Origin: Dehalococcoidia bacterium
Lineage (GTDB): Bacteria > Chloroflexota > Dehalococcoidia > Bin125
Length of the DNA stretch: 35,731 nt
Reading direction: 5' to 3'
Assembly: GCA_007571275.1 (NCBI GenBank)
Contig: RKRS01000050.1
Location: 1-35,731 of the forward strand
In this document: one piece after another, positions 16,176 through 24,260 of the stretch
How the letters are laid out: each line of letters starts with the position of its first letter
Position numbering within the stretch: the stretch's first letter is position 1
Notes under the pieces: generated by a model
The model's input: the letters and a program-made list of their open reading frames with translations, nothing else
Told to the model about the DNA's origin: nothing
Databases searched by the model: none
Translations under genes and position numbers: made by a program

Positions 16176-17246
16176 ATGCGAATGACGACCAGTGCCAGGA
16201 ATCAGATCGCCGAGGCGATCAGCAACCCGCGGCGGATGGCCACGGTCGAGCGGGTCGTCGTCATCGTCGCTGTCGGCATCTTCATTCTGCTCATTCCTGA
16301 GTTCACCACTTCGCGCCATCTTTTCCTGGCGACGGTCACCGGTACCACGGCCATCGCCGTCTACGGACTGGCGGTGATCTTCGGGCAGGCGGGCATTCTC
16401 TCCCTGGCGCATGCCGGCCTGTGGGCGATCGGCGCGTACACGGGAGCGATCTTCTTCCGCGAGTTCGGCTGGTCCTATTGGGCGGTGCTCCCGCTGGGCA
16501 TCATCTTCTCCTCGATTGCGGCCGCGATGCTGGCCTATCCGGCGCTGCGCATTCGCGGGCACTTCTTCCTGATCGCGACGTTTGGCTTTGGCGAGCTGGT
16601 GCGGATCGTGCTCGAAAATGGCGGAGGGTTTGAGAGCGGGCGTCGGCTGGGCCTGATCGTCCAAGGCGGCATGCCCGATTTCTTCGGCATCGGGCTGCAG
16701 TCGGCGAACTCGATCTACTACGTCACCGTGGCCTATCTAGCCATCGCGATTGTCACTGTCTACCTGATTCGCCGCTCAGGGTTCGGGGCGACCATGCGCG
16801 CGGTGCGCGAGAACGAGGACCTGTCCGAATCGATCGGCATCCACATTGCGCGCACGAAGATCCTGGCCTTCACCATGAGCGGCGCGTTCACCGGAGCCGC
16901 CGGTGTGCACTACGCCTTCCTGCTCAAGCACATCGAACCGAGCTTGTTCGGCGCCCAGGACGGAATCGAACTTGCCCTGATGGTGCTGCTCGGCGGCGCG
17001 GTTCCCTTGCTGGGGCCGTTGCTGGGCGCCTCGGTCGTGCTGTTTGTGCCCGAGCTGCCCTTCGCCGACAATCCCAACTTCGTGCAGATCGCCTACGGTC
17101 TGGCTCTGATCCTGCTGATTCTGCTCCTGCCGCGCGGGCTGGTCAGCGGGTTGAAGGCGCTCTACATCGAGGCGCGCGATCTGCTGATGCGTACGTTTAG
17201 ATCGGTTCGCGAGCCACCGCAGACGCCCACGTCCGAACACACCTGA
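16176..17246 (+). CDS. livM: Branched-chain-type ABC permease LivM (first copy)
   Basis: This is the second inner-membrane permease subunit of the first importer. The 356-residue product has about ten membrane segments and the LivM landmarks GLAVIFGQAGILSLAHAGLWAIGAY (split near residues 62-86), YPALRIRGHFFLIATFGFGE and the docking loop RAVRENEDLSESIGIH, then MVLLGGAVPLLGPLLGA. Start choice is uncertain: ATG at 16176 and ATG at 16182 are both in frame and neither has a good ribosome site. I use 16176. It lies 26 bases after livH and ends convergently with the second livM, 17 bases away. Confidence 0.9.
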   Translation: MRMTTSARNQIAEAISNPRRMATVERVVVIVAVGIFILLIPEFTTSRHLFLATVTGTTAIAVYGLAVIFGQAGILSLAHAGLWAIGAYTGAIFFREFGWSYWAVLPLGIIFSSIAAAMLAYPALRIRGHFFLIATFGFGELVRIVLENGGGFESGRRLGLIVQGGMPDFFGIGLQSANSIYYVTVAYLAIAIVTVYLIRRSGFGATMRAVRENEDLSESIGIHIARTKILAFTMSGAFTGAAGVHYAFLLKHIEPSLFGAQDGIELALMVLLGGAVPLLGPLLGASVVLFVPELPFADNPNFVQIAYGLALILLILLLPRGLVSGLKALYIEARDLLMRTFRSVREPPQTPTSEHT

Positions 17247-17268
17247 CCTGACTGATTGGTGAGTCAGG
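17247..17268. terminator. Possible bidirectional terminator hairpin between two livM genes
   Basis: CCTGACT at 17247-17253 pairs exactly with AGTCAGG at 17262-17268 around an eight-base loop, between two convergent genes. Neither strand has a T-run, so termination strength is doubtful. Confidence 0.35.
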
Positions 17269-18496
17269 AACCGCCAACCCGTTCGGCTGCCTGATCGGCC
17301 TCGGTGGCCTCTTCATCTGCCTCAAGCATTTCAGCCGGTTGCTCTGCCGACTCGTCGGATGCCTCGTCTGGTGGTTCTGGAGGATTGGCCGAGGCCGCAT
17401 CTCCATCTCCGGGTCTTGGCGGGCGCAGGTATGCGGCCAGATATCGCTTGGCGTAGCCGTAAAGGTCGGCGACGCCCTGCACTAGACCGTGAGGCAGCAG
17501 GATGATCACTGCAACCAGCATCGCGCCGAAGACGATCTGACGCTGGAACGGGGTCAACCCCAGTCCGATGACGTCCAGAACTTCCGGTAGGAAGCCAACG
17601 ATGATCGCGCCGACCAGCGGGCCCATCAACCGACGCGATCCGCCGAGCAGCACCATCAGCGCCAATTCCACGCCCTCGAATGAGTTGAAGAGGTCGGGTG
17701 CGATGTGTCGCAGCTTGTAGGCGTAGAGCGCTCCAGCCACGCCGGCGAACAAACCGCTGATTCCGAAGGCGAAAATTTTGTACCAGTTGGCGCGGATGCC
17801 AACCGAGCGTGCCAACGGCTCATTTTCACGGATCGCTCGGAATGTCTTGCCCAACGGCGACCTGACCAGGATCTGGGTCACCACGATGGTGATGAACAGA
17901 AACGCGATCACGAGATAGTAGAAGGGCTCGAGTTCGAGGTTGATGTCGAAGCTCTGGCCGAAGATGGCGCCCACCGGTTCGGTGATGTCAAGACCCTGCG
18001 CGCCGCCGGTCAGGCCCTTGCGAGCTTCGGCGCCGCCCAGGTTGCGGGTCGCCAGCACGAAGAGCTCGCAGGCGGCGAAGGTGACGATCACGAAGTGATA
18101 GCCGCTCACCCGCAGGGCGGGGTAGCCCAGCAACAGCGCCGCTGCCATGGCGAAGATCGCCGCCAGTGGCAGCACAGCCCAGAACCCGAATCCGGCCTGA
18201 ATAAACAGGATCGCCGCGGTGTAGGAGCCCACCCCCATCAGGGCCGAATGCGCGATCGAGAGGTAGTTGGTTTGCCCGTAGAGCAATCCCAACCCGTACA
18301 GGGCGATGGCAAAGATGCCGTAGGTGATCGCGGTGTCGATGAAGCGTGAGCTGTTGACGATGCTGGGGAACAGGATCATCACGACTACCAGCGCGGTCCA
18401 GAGCATGCTCTGCGCTGGTGTGAGTTCCCGTGTGAGCTGCCTGGCGAGGCGCCTGGTGACGGGACGACCGCGTGAATCCCAAAACTCAGCAATCAC
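17264..18496 (-). CDS. livM: Branched-chain-type ABC permease LivM (second copy), acidic tail
   Basis: The 410-residue product is another LivM, with about ten membrane segments, GLGLLYGQTNYLSIAHSALMG near residue 70-90, YPALRVSGYHFVIVTFAACE, the docking loop RAIRENEPLARSVGIR and MVLLGGSRRLMGPLVGA. The last 70 or so residues form an acidic Pro/Ala/Glu/Asp-rich cytoplasmic tail unusual for LivM. The start at 18496 is GTG; a GAGGAAGG lies rather far upstream. It is downstream of the second binding-protein gene on the same strand, while its LivH partner is transcribed in the opposite direction from the other side of that gene, so the second importer is split over two transcripts. Confidence 0.9.
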   Translation of the reverse strand: MIAEFWDSRGRPVTRRLARQLTRELTPAQSMLWTALVVVMILFPSIVNSSRFIDTAITYGIFAIALYGLGLLYGQTNYLSIAHSALMGVGSYTAAILFIQAGFGFWAVLPLAAIFAMAAALLLGYPALRVSGYHFVIVTFAACELFVLATRNLGGAEARKGLTGGAQGLDITEPVGAIFGQSFDINLELEPFYYLVIAFLFITIVVTQILVRSPLGKTFRAIRENEPLARSVGIRANWYKIFAFGISGLFAGVAGALYAYKLRHIAPDLFNSFEGVELALMVLLGGSRRLMGPLVGAIIVGFLPEVLDVIGLGLTPFQRQIVFGAMLVAVIILLPHGLVQGVADLYGYAKRYLAAYLRPPRPGDGDAASANPPEPPDEASDESAEQPAEMLEADEEATEADQAAERVGGS

Positions 18497-18601
18497 AGCT
18501 TGGTTCCAGACCTTCCTCGATCACAGGTAGAACGCGGCGGGGGCAAGTTCCATTCACTCTCTGACTCGATGGACGACAGCTCAATCGGCGCAGCCGCCGC
18601 G

Positions 18602-18642
18602 TCACGCTGTTGGCCGCCGTCGAGGGGCGACCAACAGCGTGA
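18602..18642 (-). promoter_or_regulatory. Strong hairpin between second binding-protein gene and livM
   Basis: A perfect 12-base arm at 18602-18613 pairs with 18631-18642, with CGCC/GGCG able to pair inside the loop. On the minus strand it begins about 58 bases after the binding-protein stop. No T-run follows. Its place mirrors the hairpin after the first binding-protein gene, so a role in setting a high binding-protein to permease ratio is likely. Confidence 0.55.
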
Positions 18643-18700
18643 TGATGACACTCGCGCCTGAGCTGATGACCAGTCGAGTCTCGTTTCGATTCGGCGCCGA

Positions 18701-20065
18701 TCAGAATCCTGGCGTGCCGGGCGGCGGCTCAGACGGCGGCGGTGTGAACTGGCACTCGAACTCGAGCTGTCGCGATACGCAGACTTCGGTTCCATGCGCC
18801 ACGATGTGCCGATCGTCGAAGAAGAATCCATCCGCGATCACGCCGTCGTGCCGCACCTCCAGCAGCGCGTCGACCACGGCGTCGGGGTCCTCGAACGTGC
18901 CGGCGGCTTGATACGCCTTGATCAGCATGTAGTAGTCGTCATAGGTCAGCAGGCTGACCGACGAGAAGGAGCGCAGCTCGTTGCCGAACTCTTCGTAACG
19001 GATCCAGTATTCAGCCGCTTGCTCACGGTCGGTCGCGCCCCAACAGATCGGCACGCAGGCCATGCCGACGGGTAGGTCTGACTGGAGTTCTCGCTTCTTG
19101 TACTCGCCGGGGTCGATCCCGAACATGAAGTAGCCGCTCTTCGCTGCGCCGATCTCCAATGCCTGAGGGATGGCCTGGATGGCGCGGTCGGGGTCGTAGA
19201 GGAACAGCACGATGTCGGGGTCGTGCGCCTTCGCGCGGGAGAACAGCGGCGAGAAGTCCGTCGTATCCGGGTCCCAGTAAATGATGTCGGGGACGGTCTG
19301 CCCGTTCGCTTCCAGCGCCCGCTTGAAGTACGGCCCCAGGAACTGCCCGGTCGCGTCGTTCAACATCAAAATCACCGAGACTTCGGAGTCCGGGTCAATC
19401 AGGTCAACCGCGCCCTTCATAACGCTGCCGCTGCGCTGCCACTCGCGCGTTTCTGTCTGGAACAGATAGCGGTTTTCACCGCCCGGCGCGGTCGCCTCCT
19501 CCGTCAGGATCTCTTCCAGCGTGCTCGAACCGGAGAAGTGCAGCACCTTGGCTGGCTGGGTGACCTTCGAACTGGCGATGGCGAAGTCGTGCGGAGTACC
19601 GCACATGCAGGCGACGATACCGACGTCACGGACGAGCTCCTGCACCAACGCCACGTGCGCATTGATGTCGCTGCGGTCGTCACGGAAATGGATGCGCAGC
19701 TTGTGCAGCTTGCCGTCGATCAGGAAGCCACCGCCCTCTTCGCAGACGCCTTGATCGATGCAGTACTGCGCTCCGGTGTTGATCTCGTGCTCGATCAGCT
19801 TGCCCGATGCTTCATAGGTGTGCCCGAAGACTTCGTAACTGCCGGAACTCGGCGCGACCACGCCGATATCGATCCAGATCACGTCCTCATCGTCCGAGGC
19901 TGCCTGTTGTGGTTCGTCTTGCTGTTGTTCGGCTGGCGCCGCGGCAGCTGGCTGCTCCTCGTCGTCGCCGCAGGCAGCGAAGATCAGCGCGACCATGACG
20001 ACGACGCTCAACAGGGCAGGCAGGACGAGCCCGCTAGGCAATACCTTCCATCTCGTTGTCGTCAT
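18701..20065 (-). CDS. Branched-chain-type ABC substrate-binding lipoprotein (second, intact)
   Basis: This extracytoplasmic ligand-binding lipoprotein of the Peripla_BP_6 type serves the second importer. The 454-residue product has a signal with lipobox FAAC (Cys32), then an acidic Gln/Glu/Ala linker to about residue 62. The mature domain starts WIDIGVVAPSSGSYEVFG and contains AHVALVQELVRDVGIVACMCGTP and VSVILMLNDATGQFLGPYF, the usual two-lobed pattern. Five or more Cys residues in the mature part (for example QYCIDQGVCEEG and ACVPICW) may form disulfides. ATG 20065 has AAGGAG nine bases upstream. The linker is in frame here, unlike the broken first binding protein. It is divergent from the second livH across 225 bases. 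Confidence 0.92.
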   Translation of the reverse strand: MTTTRWKVLPSGLVLPALLSVVVMVALIFAACGDDEEQPAAAAPAEQQQDEPQQAASDDEDVIWIDIGVVAPSSGSYEVFGHTYEASGKLIEHEINTGAQYCIDQGVCEEGGGFLIDGKLHKLRIHFRDDRSDINAHVALVQELVRDVGIVACMCGTPHDFAIASSKVTQPAKVLHFSGSSTLEEILTEEATAPGGENRYLFQTETREWQRSGSVMKGAVDLIDPDSEVSVILMLNDATGQFLGPYFKRALEANGQTVPDIIYWDPDTTDFSPLFSRAKAHDPDIVLFLYDPDRAIQAIPQALEIGAAKSGYFMFGIDPGEYKKRELQSDLPVGMACVPICWGATDREQAAEYWIRYEEFGNELRSFSSVSLLTYDDYYMLIKAYQAAGTFEDPDAVVDALLEVRHDGVIADGFFFDDRHIVAHGTEVCVSRQLEFECQFTPPPSEPPPGTPGF

Positions 20066-20290
20066 GGAGTTCGCTCCTTCCGTTCACCGGAGGCGCTACC
20101 AGTCGCGTCGTTCCGGCGATCAGCGGCCTGACATCGGCAGCTCTCAGGCAAGATGAAAATTCCCGCACGGGATGTCAGTAAGCGCGATGACGAAACACGC
20201 TGTGCCTCTGCGCTAGCTTGACCCGCACCCTCAGAGGGCCGATCGGAGCACCGGTTGGTCCGCGCACGATGGCGAGAGGACGACAGCCAG

Positions 20291-21166
20291 ATGGATATCT
20301 TCCTCCAGCAGCTGGTACTCGGCCTGTCGATTGCCAGCGTGATTGCGCTCATCGCGATTGGCATCACGCTGATCTTTGGTCTCACCGGGATCGTCAACTT
20401 CGCCCAGGGCGAGATGTTGATGATCGGCGGCTATGCCGTCTGGGGGCTGATCGTCCAGGTCGGCTTGGGCGCTGGATTCGGCTGGTACTTCCTCGGCCTG
20501 ATGCTGGCGATCGCCGTCGTCGGCCTACTGGGCCTGGTGCTGGAGCGCGGCCTCTTCCGCTTTACGCTTCAGGAGCCAATAAACGGTTTCATCGTGTCGA
20601 TCGGACTGATCTTTATCCTCCAGCACGTCGTCGCCGGCATCTGGAACGCCGACGCGGTGGATATTCCCCGCCCGCTCAATGTCGTCTGGGATGTCGGAGA
20701 CGTGCGAGTCCTCGCCACGCGCGTGTTTGTGATCGGCACGACCATCGCCCTGTTTGCGACCACCTTCTACGGGATTCAACGCACTCGTTGGGGCCGCGCC
20801 TTGCGCGCGATCGCCACAGATCGCGACACGGCGGCCTTGATGGGCATTCCCGTCCAACGCTATGTGATGGGCATCTTCATCGTCGGCAGCGCGATCGCCG
20901 GACTGGGCGGCGGGCTCCTGATCTCCTTCTTCCCGGTCTCGCCATTTGTCGGCGCGAACTTCGTGATCAAGGGTTTCGCCGTGGCGATCATCGGCGGACT
21001 GGGCAACGTGACCGGCGCGGTGATCGCCGCCCTCTTCCTGGGGCTGCTGGAGGCGATGAGCCAGGGCTACTTCGCGCCCGCCTGGACCAATGCCTACGCG
21101 TTCGGGCTGATGATCCTGATCCTGCTCGTGCGGCCGCAGGGACTGCTGCGCGGTTCGGCTGCCTAG
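20291..21166 (+). CDS. livH: Branched-chain-type ABC permease LivH (second copy)
   Basis: The 291-residue product starts MDIFLQQLVLGLSIASVIAL and carries the same landmarks as the first LivH: GITLIFGLTGIVNFAQGE near residues 24-42, RDTAALMGIPV in the docking loop, VIKGFAVAIIGGLGNVTGA and a final LLVRPQGLL. About eight membrane segments are present. ATG 20291 has GAGAGGA upstream, and an in-frame lead from 20255 is unlikely. It is divergent from the second binding-protein gene and followed 74 bases later by a GlcG/HbpS-family gene. It probably pairs with the second LivM encoded on the other strand. Confidence 0.92.
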   Translation: MDIFLQQLVLGLSIASVIALIAIGITLIFGLTGIVNFAQGEMLMIGGYAVWGLIVQVGLGAGFGWYFLGLMLAIAVVGLLGLVLERGLFRFTLQEPINGFIVSIGLIFILQHVVAGIWNADAVDIPRPLNVVWDVGDVRVLATRVFVIGTTIALFATTFYGIQRTRWGRALRAIATDRDTAALMGIPVQRYVMGIFIVGSAIAGLGGGLLISFFPVSPFVGANFVIKGFAVAIIGGLGNVTGAVIAALFLGLLEAMSQGYFAPAWTNAYAFGLMILILLVRPQGLLRGSAA

Positions 21167-21240
21167 CAGCTGTCTGCGATTGTCTGGCGCAGGCACGGCA
21201 GGTCGGGGATACATCCGAACACGCGAAAAGGAGACACCGC

Positions 21241-21660
21241 ATGGCCGCGACAATGAGCAAACAAACGATCAGTGCGGAAGGGGCTCAGCAGGTGATGTCT
21301 GCCGCCATCGCCAAGGCCAACGAGCTGGGTGTGCCCATGTCAATCGCCGTGGTCGACGACTCGGGACAGCTCAAGGCATTTCTGCGCATGGACGGCGCGA
21401 TCTTTCCGAGCGTGACGGTCGCACAGGACAAGGCCTACACCGCATCGGGATTTGGTCTGCCGACGATTCAGTGGTACGACGCGATCAAGGACGACCCTCG
21501 ACTGTTGCACGGGATCGGCTCGATATCGCGATTCACGATGCTCGGTGGAGGTCACCCGATTGTCAGCGACGGCGCGGTGATCGGCGCCATCGGAGTCAGC
21601 GGCGGTAGCTATCAGCAGGACGCGGAAGTGGCGCAAGCCGGCGCCGACGCTCTCGAGTAG
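21241..21660 (+). CDS. GlcG/HbpS-family protein
   Basis: The 139-residue product matches the GlcG/HbpS (Haem_degrading) family of small proteins, often found beside catabolic enzymes, some of which bind haem or cobalamin. It has VVDDSGQLKAFLRMDGA (39-55), then GGGHPIV, DGAVIGAIGVSGG near residues 107-124 and the closing DAEVAQAGADAL, all typical. There is no signal peptide, so it is cytoplasmic here. ATG 21241 is set by AAGGAG seven bases upstream. Haem-related His residues are not obvious apart from those near HGIG and GHP, so the role is open. It is likely co-transcribed with the preceding livH. Confidence 0.87.
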   Translation: MAATMSKQTISAEGAQQVMSAAIAKANELGVPMSIAVVDDSGQLKAFLRMDGAIFPSVTVAQDKAYTASGFGLPTIQWYDAIKDDPRLLHGIGSISRFTMLGGGHPIVSDGAVIGAIGVSGGSYQQDAEVAQAGADALE

Positions 21661-21662
21661 CG

Positions 21663-21675
21663 GTTTGAGGCAAAC
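21663..21675. terminator. Short hairpin between GlcG-family gene and livF
   Basis: GTTTG and CAAAC pair around an AGG loop between two convergent genes, followed on the plus strand by TTAAT. The stem is only five bases, so this is a weak candidate. Confidence 0.3.
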
Positions 21676-22410
21676 TTAATCGCCGCCTGCGGCGTCCGCG
21701 GCACCCAGGTAGAGCTCACGCATCAGACCTGTTTCTCGCATCTCGTCGAGCAATCCCTGCGCGGCGATTGCACCGGTCTGCATCAGGTAGCCGCGCGCGG
21801 CGACGGCCAAGGCCAAACTCGCATTCTGCTCGACCAGCAGCACCGACGCGCCGAACTGTTCCCGCAGACCGAGGATGATCTCCTGCAGGTCGCGGACGAG
21901 GACCGGTGACAGCCCGAGTGACGGTTCATCCAGCAGCATCAGTGTGGGGCGCGCCATCAGGCCGCGCGCGATCGCAAGCATCTGTTGCTGTCCGCCGCTC
22001 AGGTCGCTGCCTTGTGAATCAAGCCGCTCGCGCAAGATCGGAAAGTAGTCCAGCACCCGCTCTAGGTCCGCCGCGACGGAGCTGCGGTCCGTCTGCACGT
22101 ACGCGCCCAGCTCGAGGTTGTCGCGCACGGTCATCCCCTGGAAAATGCGCCGACCCTCGGGTACCAGACTGATACCCGCCTTGGCCGCGCGATCGGCGGT
22201 CCAGCCAACCAGATTCGTGCCCTGATAGACGATCTCACCACTGGTCGGACGGATCAGGCCGGCAATCGCACCGAGCAATGTCGACTTGCCCGCTCCGTTG
22301 GGCCCGAGAATCGCCACGATTTCTCCGGCGTCGATGCTCAGCTCGATGCCTCGGTGCACGCGCGTGCGTCCGTATGCGGTGTGGAGGTCGTTAATCTGCA
22401 GCAGCGGCAA
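21676..22410 (-). CDS. livF: Branched-chain-type ABC ATPase LivF
   Basis: This is the second cytoplasmic ATPase of the LivFGHM-type importer. The 244-residue product has Walker A GPNGAGKST (36-44), the LivF-typical SLVPEGRRIFQGMTV (81-95), signature LSGGQQQ (137-143) and Walker B LMLLDEP (157-163); the H-loop is LLVEQN, as usual in LivF. The start is an unusual TTG at 22410, lying inside the end of livG and preceded by GGAG at a six-base gap. It gives the standard length and N-terminus (PLLQINDLHTAYG). A longer frame from 22515 would overlap livG far more and looks non-coding. It would serve both permease pairs. Confidence 0.93.
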   Translation of the reverse strand: MPLLQINDLHTAYGRTRVHRGIELSIDAGEIVAILGPNGAGKSTLLGAIAGLIRPTSGEIVYQGTNLVGWTADRAAKAGISLVPEGRRIFQGMTVRDNLELGAYVQTDRSSVAADLERVLDYFPILRERLDSQGSDLSGGQQQMLAIARGLMARPTLMLLDEPSLGLSPVLVRDLQEIILGLREQFGASVLLVEQNASLALAVAARGYLMQTGAIAAQGLLDEMRETGLMRELYLGAADAAGGD

Positions 22411-23161
22411 GGTCTTCTCCCAAATACACTTCCAGCACCTTGGGATCGCTACGAATCTCGTCAGGACGGCCCTCAGCGATTTTCTGACCGAAGTCCAGCA
22501 CGACCAAGCGGTCACAGATGTTCATCATCATGTTCATGTCGTGGTCGATCACCGTGATGGTCACGCCGCGCTCACGGATGGATTCGATCAGCTGACTCAG
22601 ATCGGCCGTCTCGTTGTCGTTCAGCCCGGCGGCGGGCTCGTCCGCCATCAACAGCTGCGGATGTCCGCCAATAGCGATACCGATACCGAGACGGCGCAGG
22701 TTGCCGAAGCCCAGGTTGGTCGCCTGTTCATGAGCGAACTCGCTCAGCCCAACGAATTCGATGATCTCTTCCGCGCCGTGCAGCCCATCGTATGCCTGAT
22801 CGACCCGAGCTGAGCGTGGCCGGTGCTGGCAAGCGATGCCCACGTTGTCCAGCACTGTGAGGTCCTCGAACGCCATCGCCTGCTGGAAGGTGCGGATGAT
22901 CCCGCGCCCGGCCATTGATTCCGCCGCCTGGCCGGTGATGTCCTCACCCATCCAGGTGACGGAGCCGCCGGTTGGACGATGCACCCCGGCGACGACATTG
23001 AACAGCGTCGTCTTGCCGGAGCCATTGGGTCCGATGATGCCCAAGATTTCGCCGTCGTAGATTTCCAGGTCCACGCCATCGAGCGCATGCACGCCGCCGA
23101 ACCATTTGCGCAGGCCGCGGATCTCGAGAATCGGCTCTCGTTCTTCCATCCGAATGTCCAC
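22391..23161 (-). CDS. livG: Branched-chain-type ABC ATPase LivG, with altered signature motif
   Basis: The 256-residue product is the first ATPase of the pair, with Walker A GPNGSGKTT (44-52), GRGIIRTFQQ (85-94), Walker B LLMADEPAAGLN (170-181) and an H-loop in VIDHDMNMMM. The ABC signature, normally LSxGxxR in LivG, reads LGFGNLRR (150-157): the Ser that contacts ATP is replaced by Gly. The downstream EIARAL helix is also changed. GTG 23161 is chosen because GGAGG lies seven bases upstream; an ATG four codons in has none. The gene overlaps livF by 20 bases. Activity may rely on the intact LivF signature. Confidence 0.92.
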   Translation of the reverse strand: MDIRMEEREPILEIRGLRKWFGGVHALDGVDLEIYDGEILGIIGPNGSGKTTLFNVVAGVHRPTGGSVTWMGEDITGQAAESMAGRGIIRTFQQAMAFEDLTVLDNVGIACQHRPRSARVDQAYDGLHGAEEIIEFVGLSEFAHEQATNLGFGNLRRLGIGIAIGGHPQLLMADEPAAGLNDNETADLSQLIESIRERGVTITVIDHDMNMMMNICDRLVVLDFGQKIAEGRPDEIRSDPKVLEVYLGEDLAAAAD

Positions 23162-23253
23162 TCACGCCCCTCCGACGGCACCCGGCCAACCGCCTCAAAG
23201 TCGAGGCAAGGGTAGGAGTTGCGAACGTAATTCTCAAGCGTGATAATCCTGCT

Positions 23254-23269
23254 AGGTAATCGATTGCCT
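23254..23269. promoter_or_regulatory. Near-perfect 16-bp palindrome, possible regulator operator
   Basis: AGGTAATC/GATTGCCT is a palindrome with one mismatch pair, in the 202-base divergent gap between livG and the Crp/Fnr-type gene. Its size and place suit a dimeric regulator, possibly the adjacent Crp-like one. No biochemical support can be drawn from sequence alone. Confidence 0.4.
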
Positions 23270-23363
23270 CGTTTGGATCAACCCCAAAGGCCCGAGACCC
23301 ACTCAGCGGCAAGCGAGACCGAGTAGCCGTGCGCACGGGAGCGGCTCTGGGCAGGCATCGACG

Positions 23364-24230
23364 ATGGCGGAGCGACGCAGAATAGTTTGGAACGGCACGT
23401 ACATCAAGCAGGGACTGGATGTGCAGAATCAGGTCCGCGCGAACCTGATTCTGCGTGGGATGCCCTCCGAGACGCTGGCTGAGTTGCTCGACAACGCCGA
23501 ACTGGTCTACTTCGATCGCGGCGACCGGCTCGATCATTGGGTGAGTCGTGGCTACGTGATCTTCCCACTGAGCGGCATCCACGGCGGCCTGCTCGAGACC
23601 GAAGACGGCGAGTGCATTCAACCGGTCTTCGTGGGCTCCGAAGGTGTGATCGGCGGGATGCGCGCCCTGCACCGGATGCCGTTTTTCTTCAGCTTCAAAG
23701 TCCGCTTGCCAGGCGAAGCGGTCGTGCTGCCGGCGGCGATCTTTCGCCAGATCGCTGAGCGAGAGCCGGCCCTGAGAGTGGCGCTCACATATGCCTACGA
23801 CAGCAAGTTTCACCTGTCGGCCATGCACGCCGTGTGCGCTCGTTTCCACCCGCTCAGCGTGCGCTGTTGCGCTTGGCTGTCGTTGATCTACAACGAAACC
23901 GAAGACGATATCGTGCCGATCACGCACGAAGAGTTGGCTGAAGTCGTCGGCGCGACCCGGCCCGCCGTCAGCGCGGCACTTTCCCTGTTTGACCAGGCAA
24001 GGATTGGTCTCCTCGATTCGGCGAGGCGCGCTCCGCCTGCTCGATCCGGAACGGGTCGCGCAACTCGCCTGCTCATGTTGGACGACCGCGGAACCAGTCC
24101 CGGTCGAGTGAGACGCATAGTCGGCGCAGTTACGCCGCCAAATCTCCCTCTCCCCTCTGGGGGGAGAAGCCCCCTGCCTACGAGGGGTGGCGCCGGCAGA
24201 GGAGGGCCAGCGACAACCTTTAGCCTCTAA
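23364..24230 (+). pseudogene. Crp/Fnr-type transcriptional regulator, frameshifted in DNA-binding domain
   Basis: Residues 1-150 form a cyclic-nucleotide-type sensor barrel (FDRGDRLDHWVSRGYVIFPL and VGSEGVIGG). From about 190 a winged helix follows, with ITHEELAEVVGATRPAVSAAL as the recognition helix region. After DQA at about residue 212 the frame turns into Arg/Pro/Gly-rich sequence and runs through a repeat to 24230. Dropping one A from the AA at 23999-24000 yields GLVSSIRRGALRLLDPERVA, then QLACSCW, and a stop at 24109-24111, the expected Crp wing and end (248 residues). So the present frame lacks the wing. It is a recent frameshift or a sequencing error. It is divergent from livG. Confidence 0.82.
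24142..24210. repeat. GC-rich hairpin repeat after Crp-like gene
   Basis: CTCCCC at 24150-24155 pairs with GGGGAG at 24161-24166, and CCCCT at 24171-24175 with AGGGG at 24183-24187. The layout resembles the repeat at the right edge of the window. It looks like a dispersed intergenic palindromic element and lies beyond the ancestral stop of the regulator. Confidence 0.5.
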
Positions 24231-24260
24231 CCAGCTGATCGTTCCTGGAGGGAGATGGCG

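Noticed and set aside
20128-20178. Seven-base inverted repeat in the divergent gap before the second livH
   Set aside because: Arms are short and 37 bases apart, so chance is a fair explanation.
20218-20223. TTGACC as a -35 element for the second livH
   Set aside because: No acceptable -10 sequence lies at the proper distance.
20218-21240. In-frame upstream extension of the GlcG-family gene
   Set aside because: It is the shifted frame of livH with an Arg/Asp-rich product; ATG 21241 has AAGGAG and gives the correct family length.
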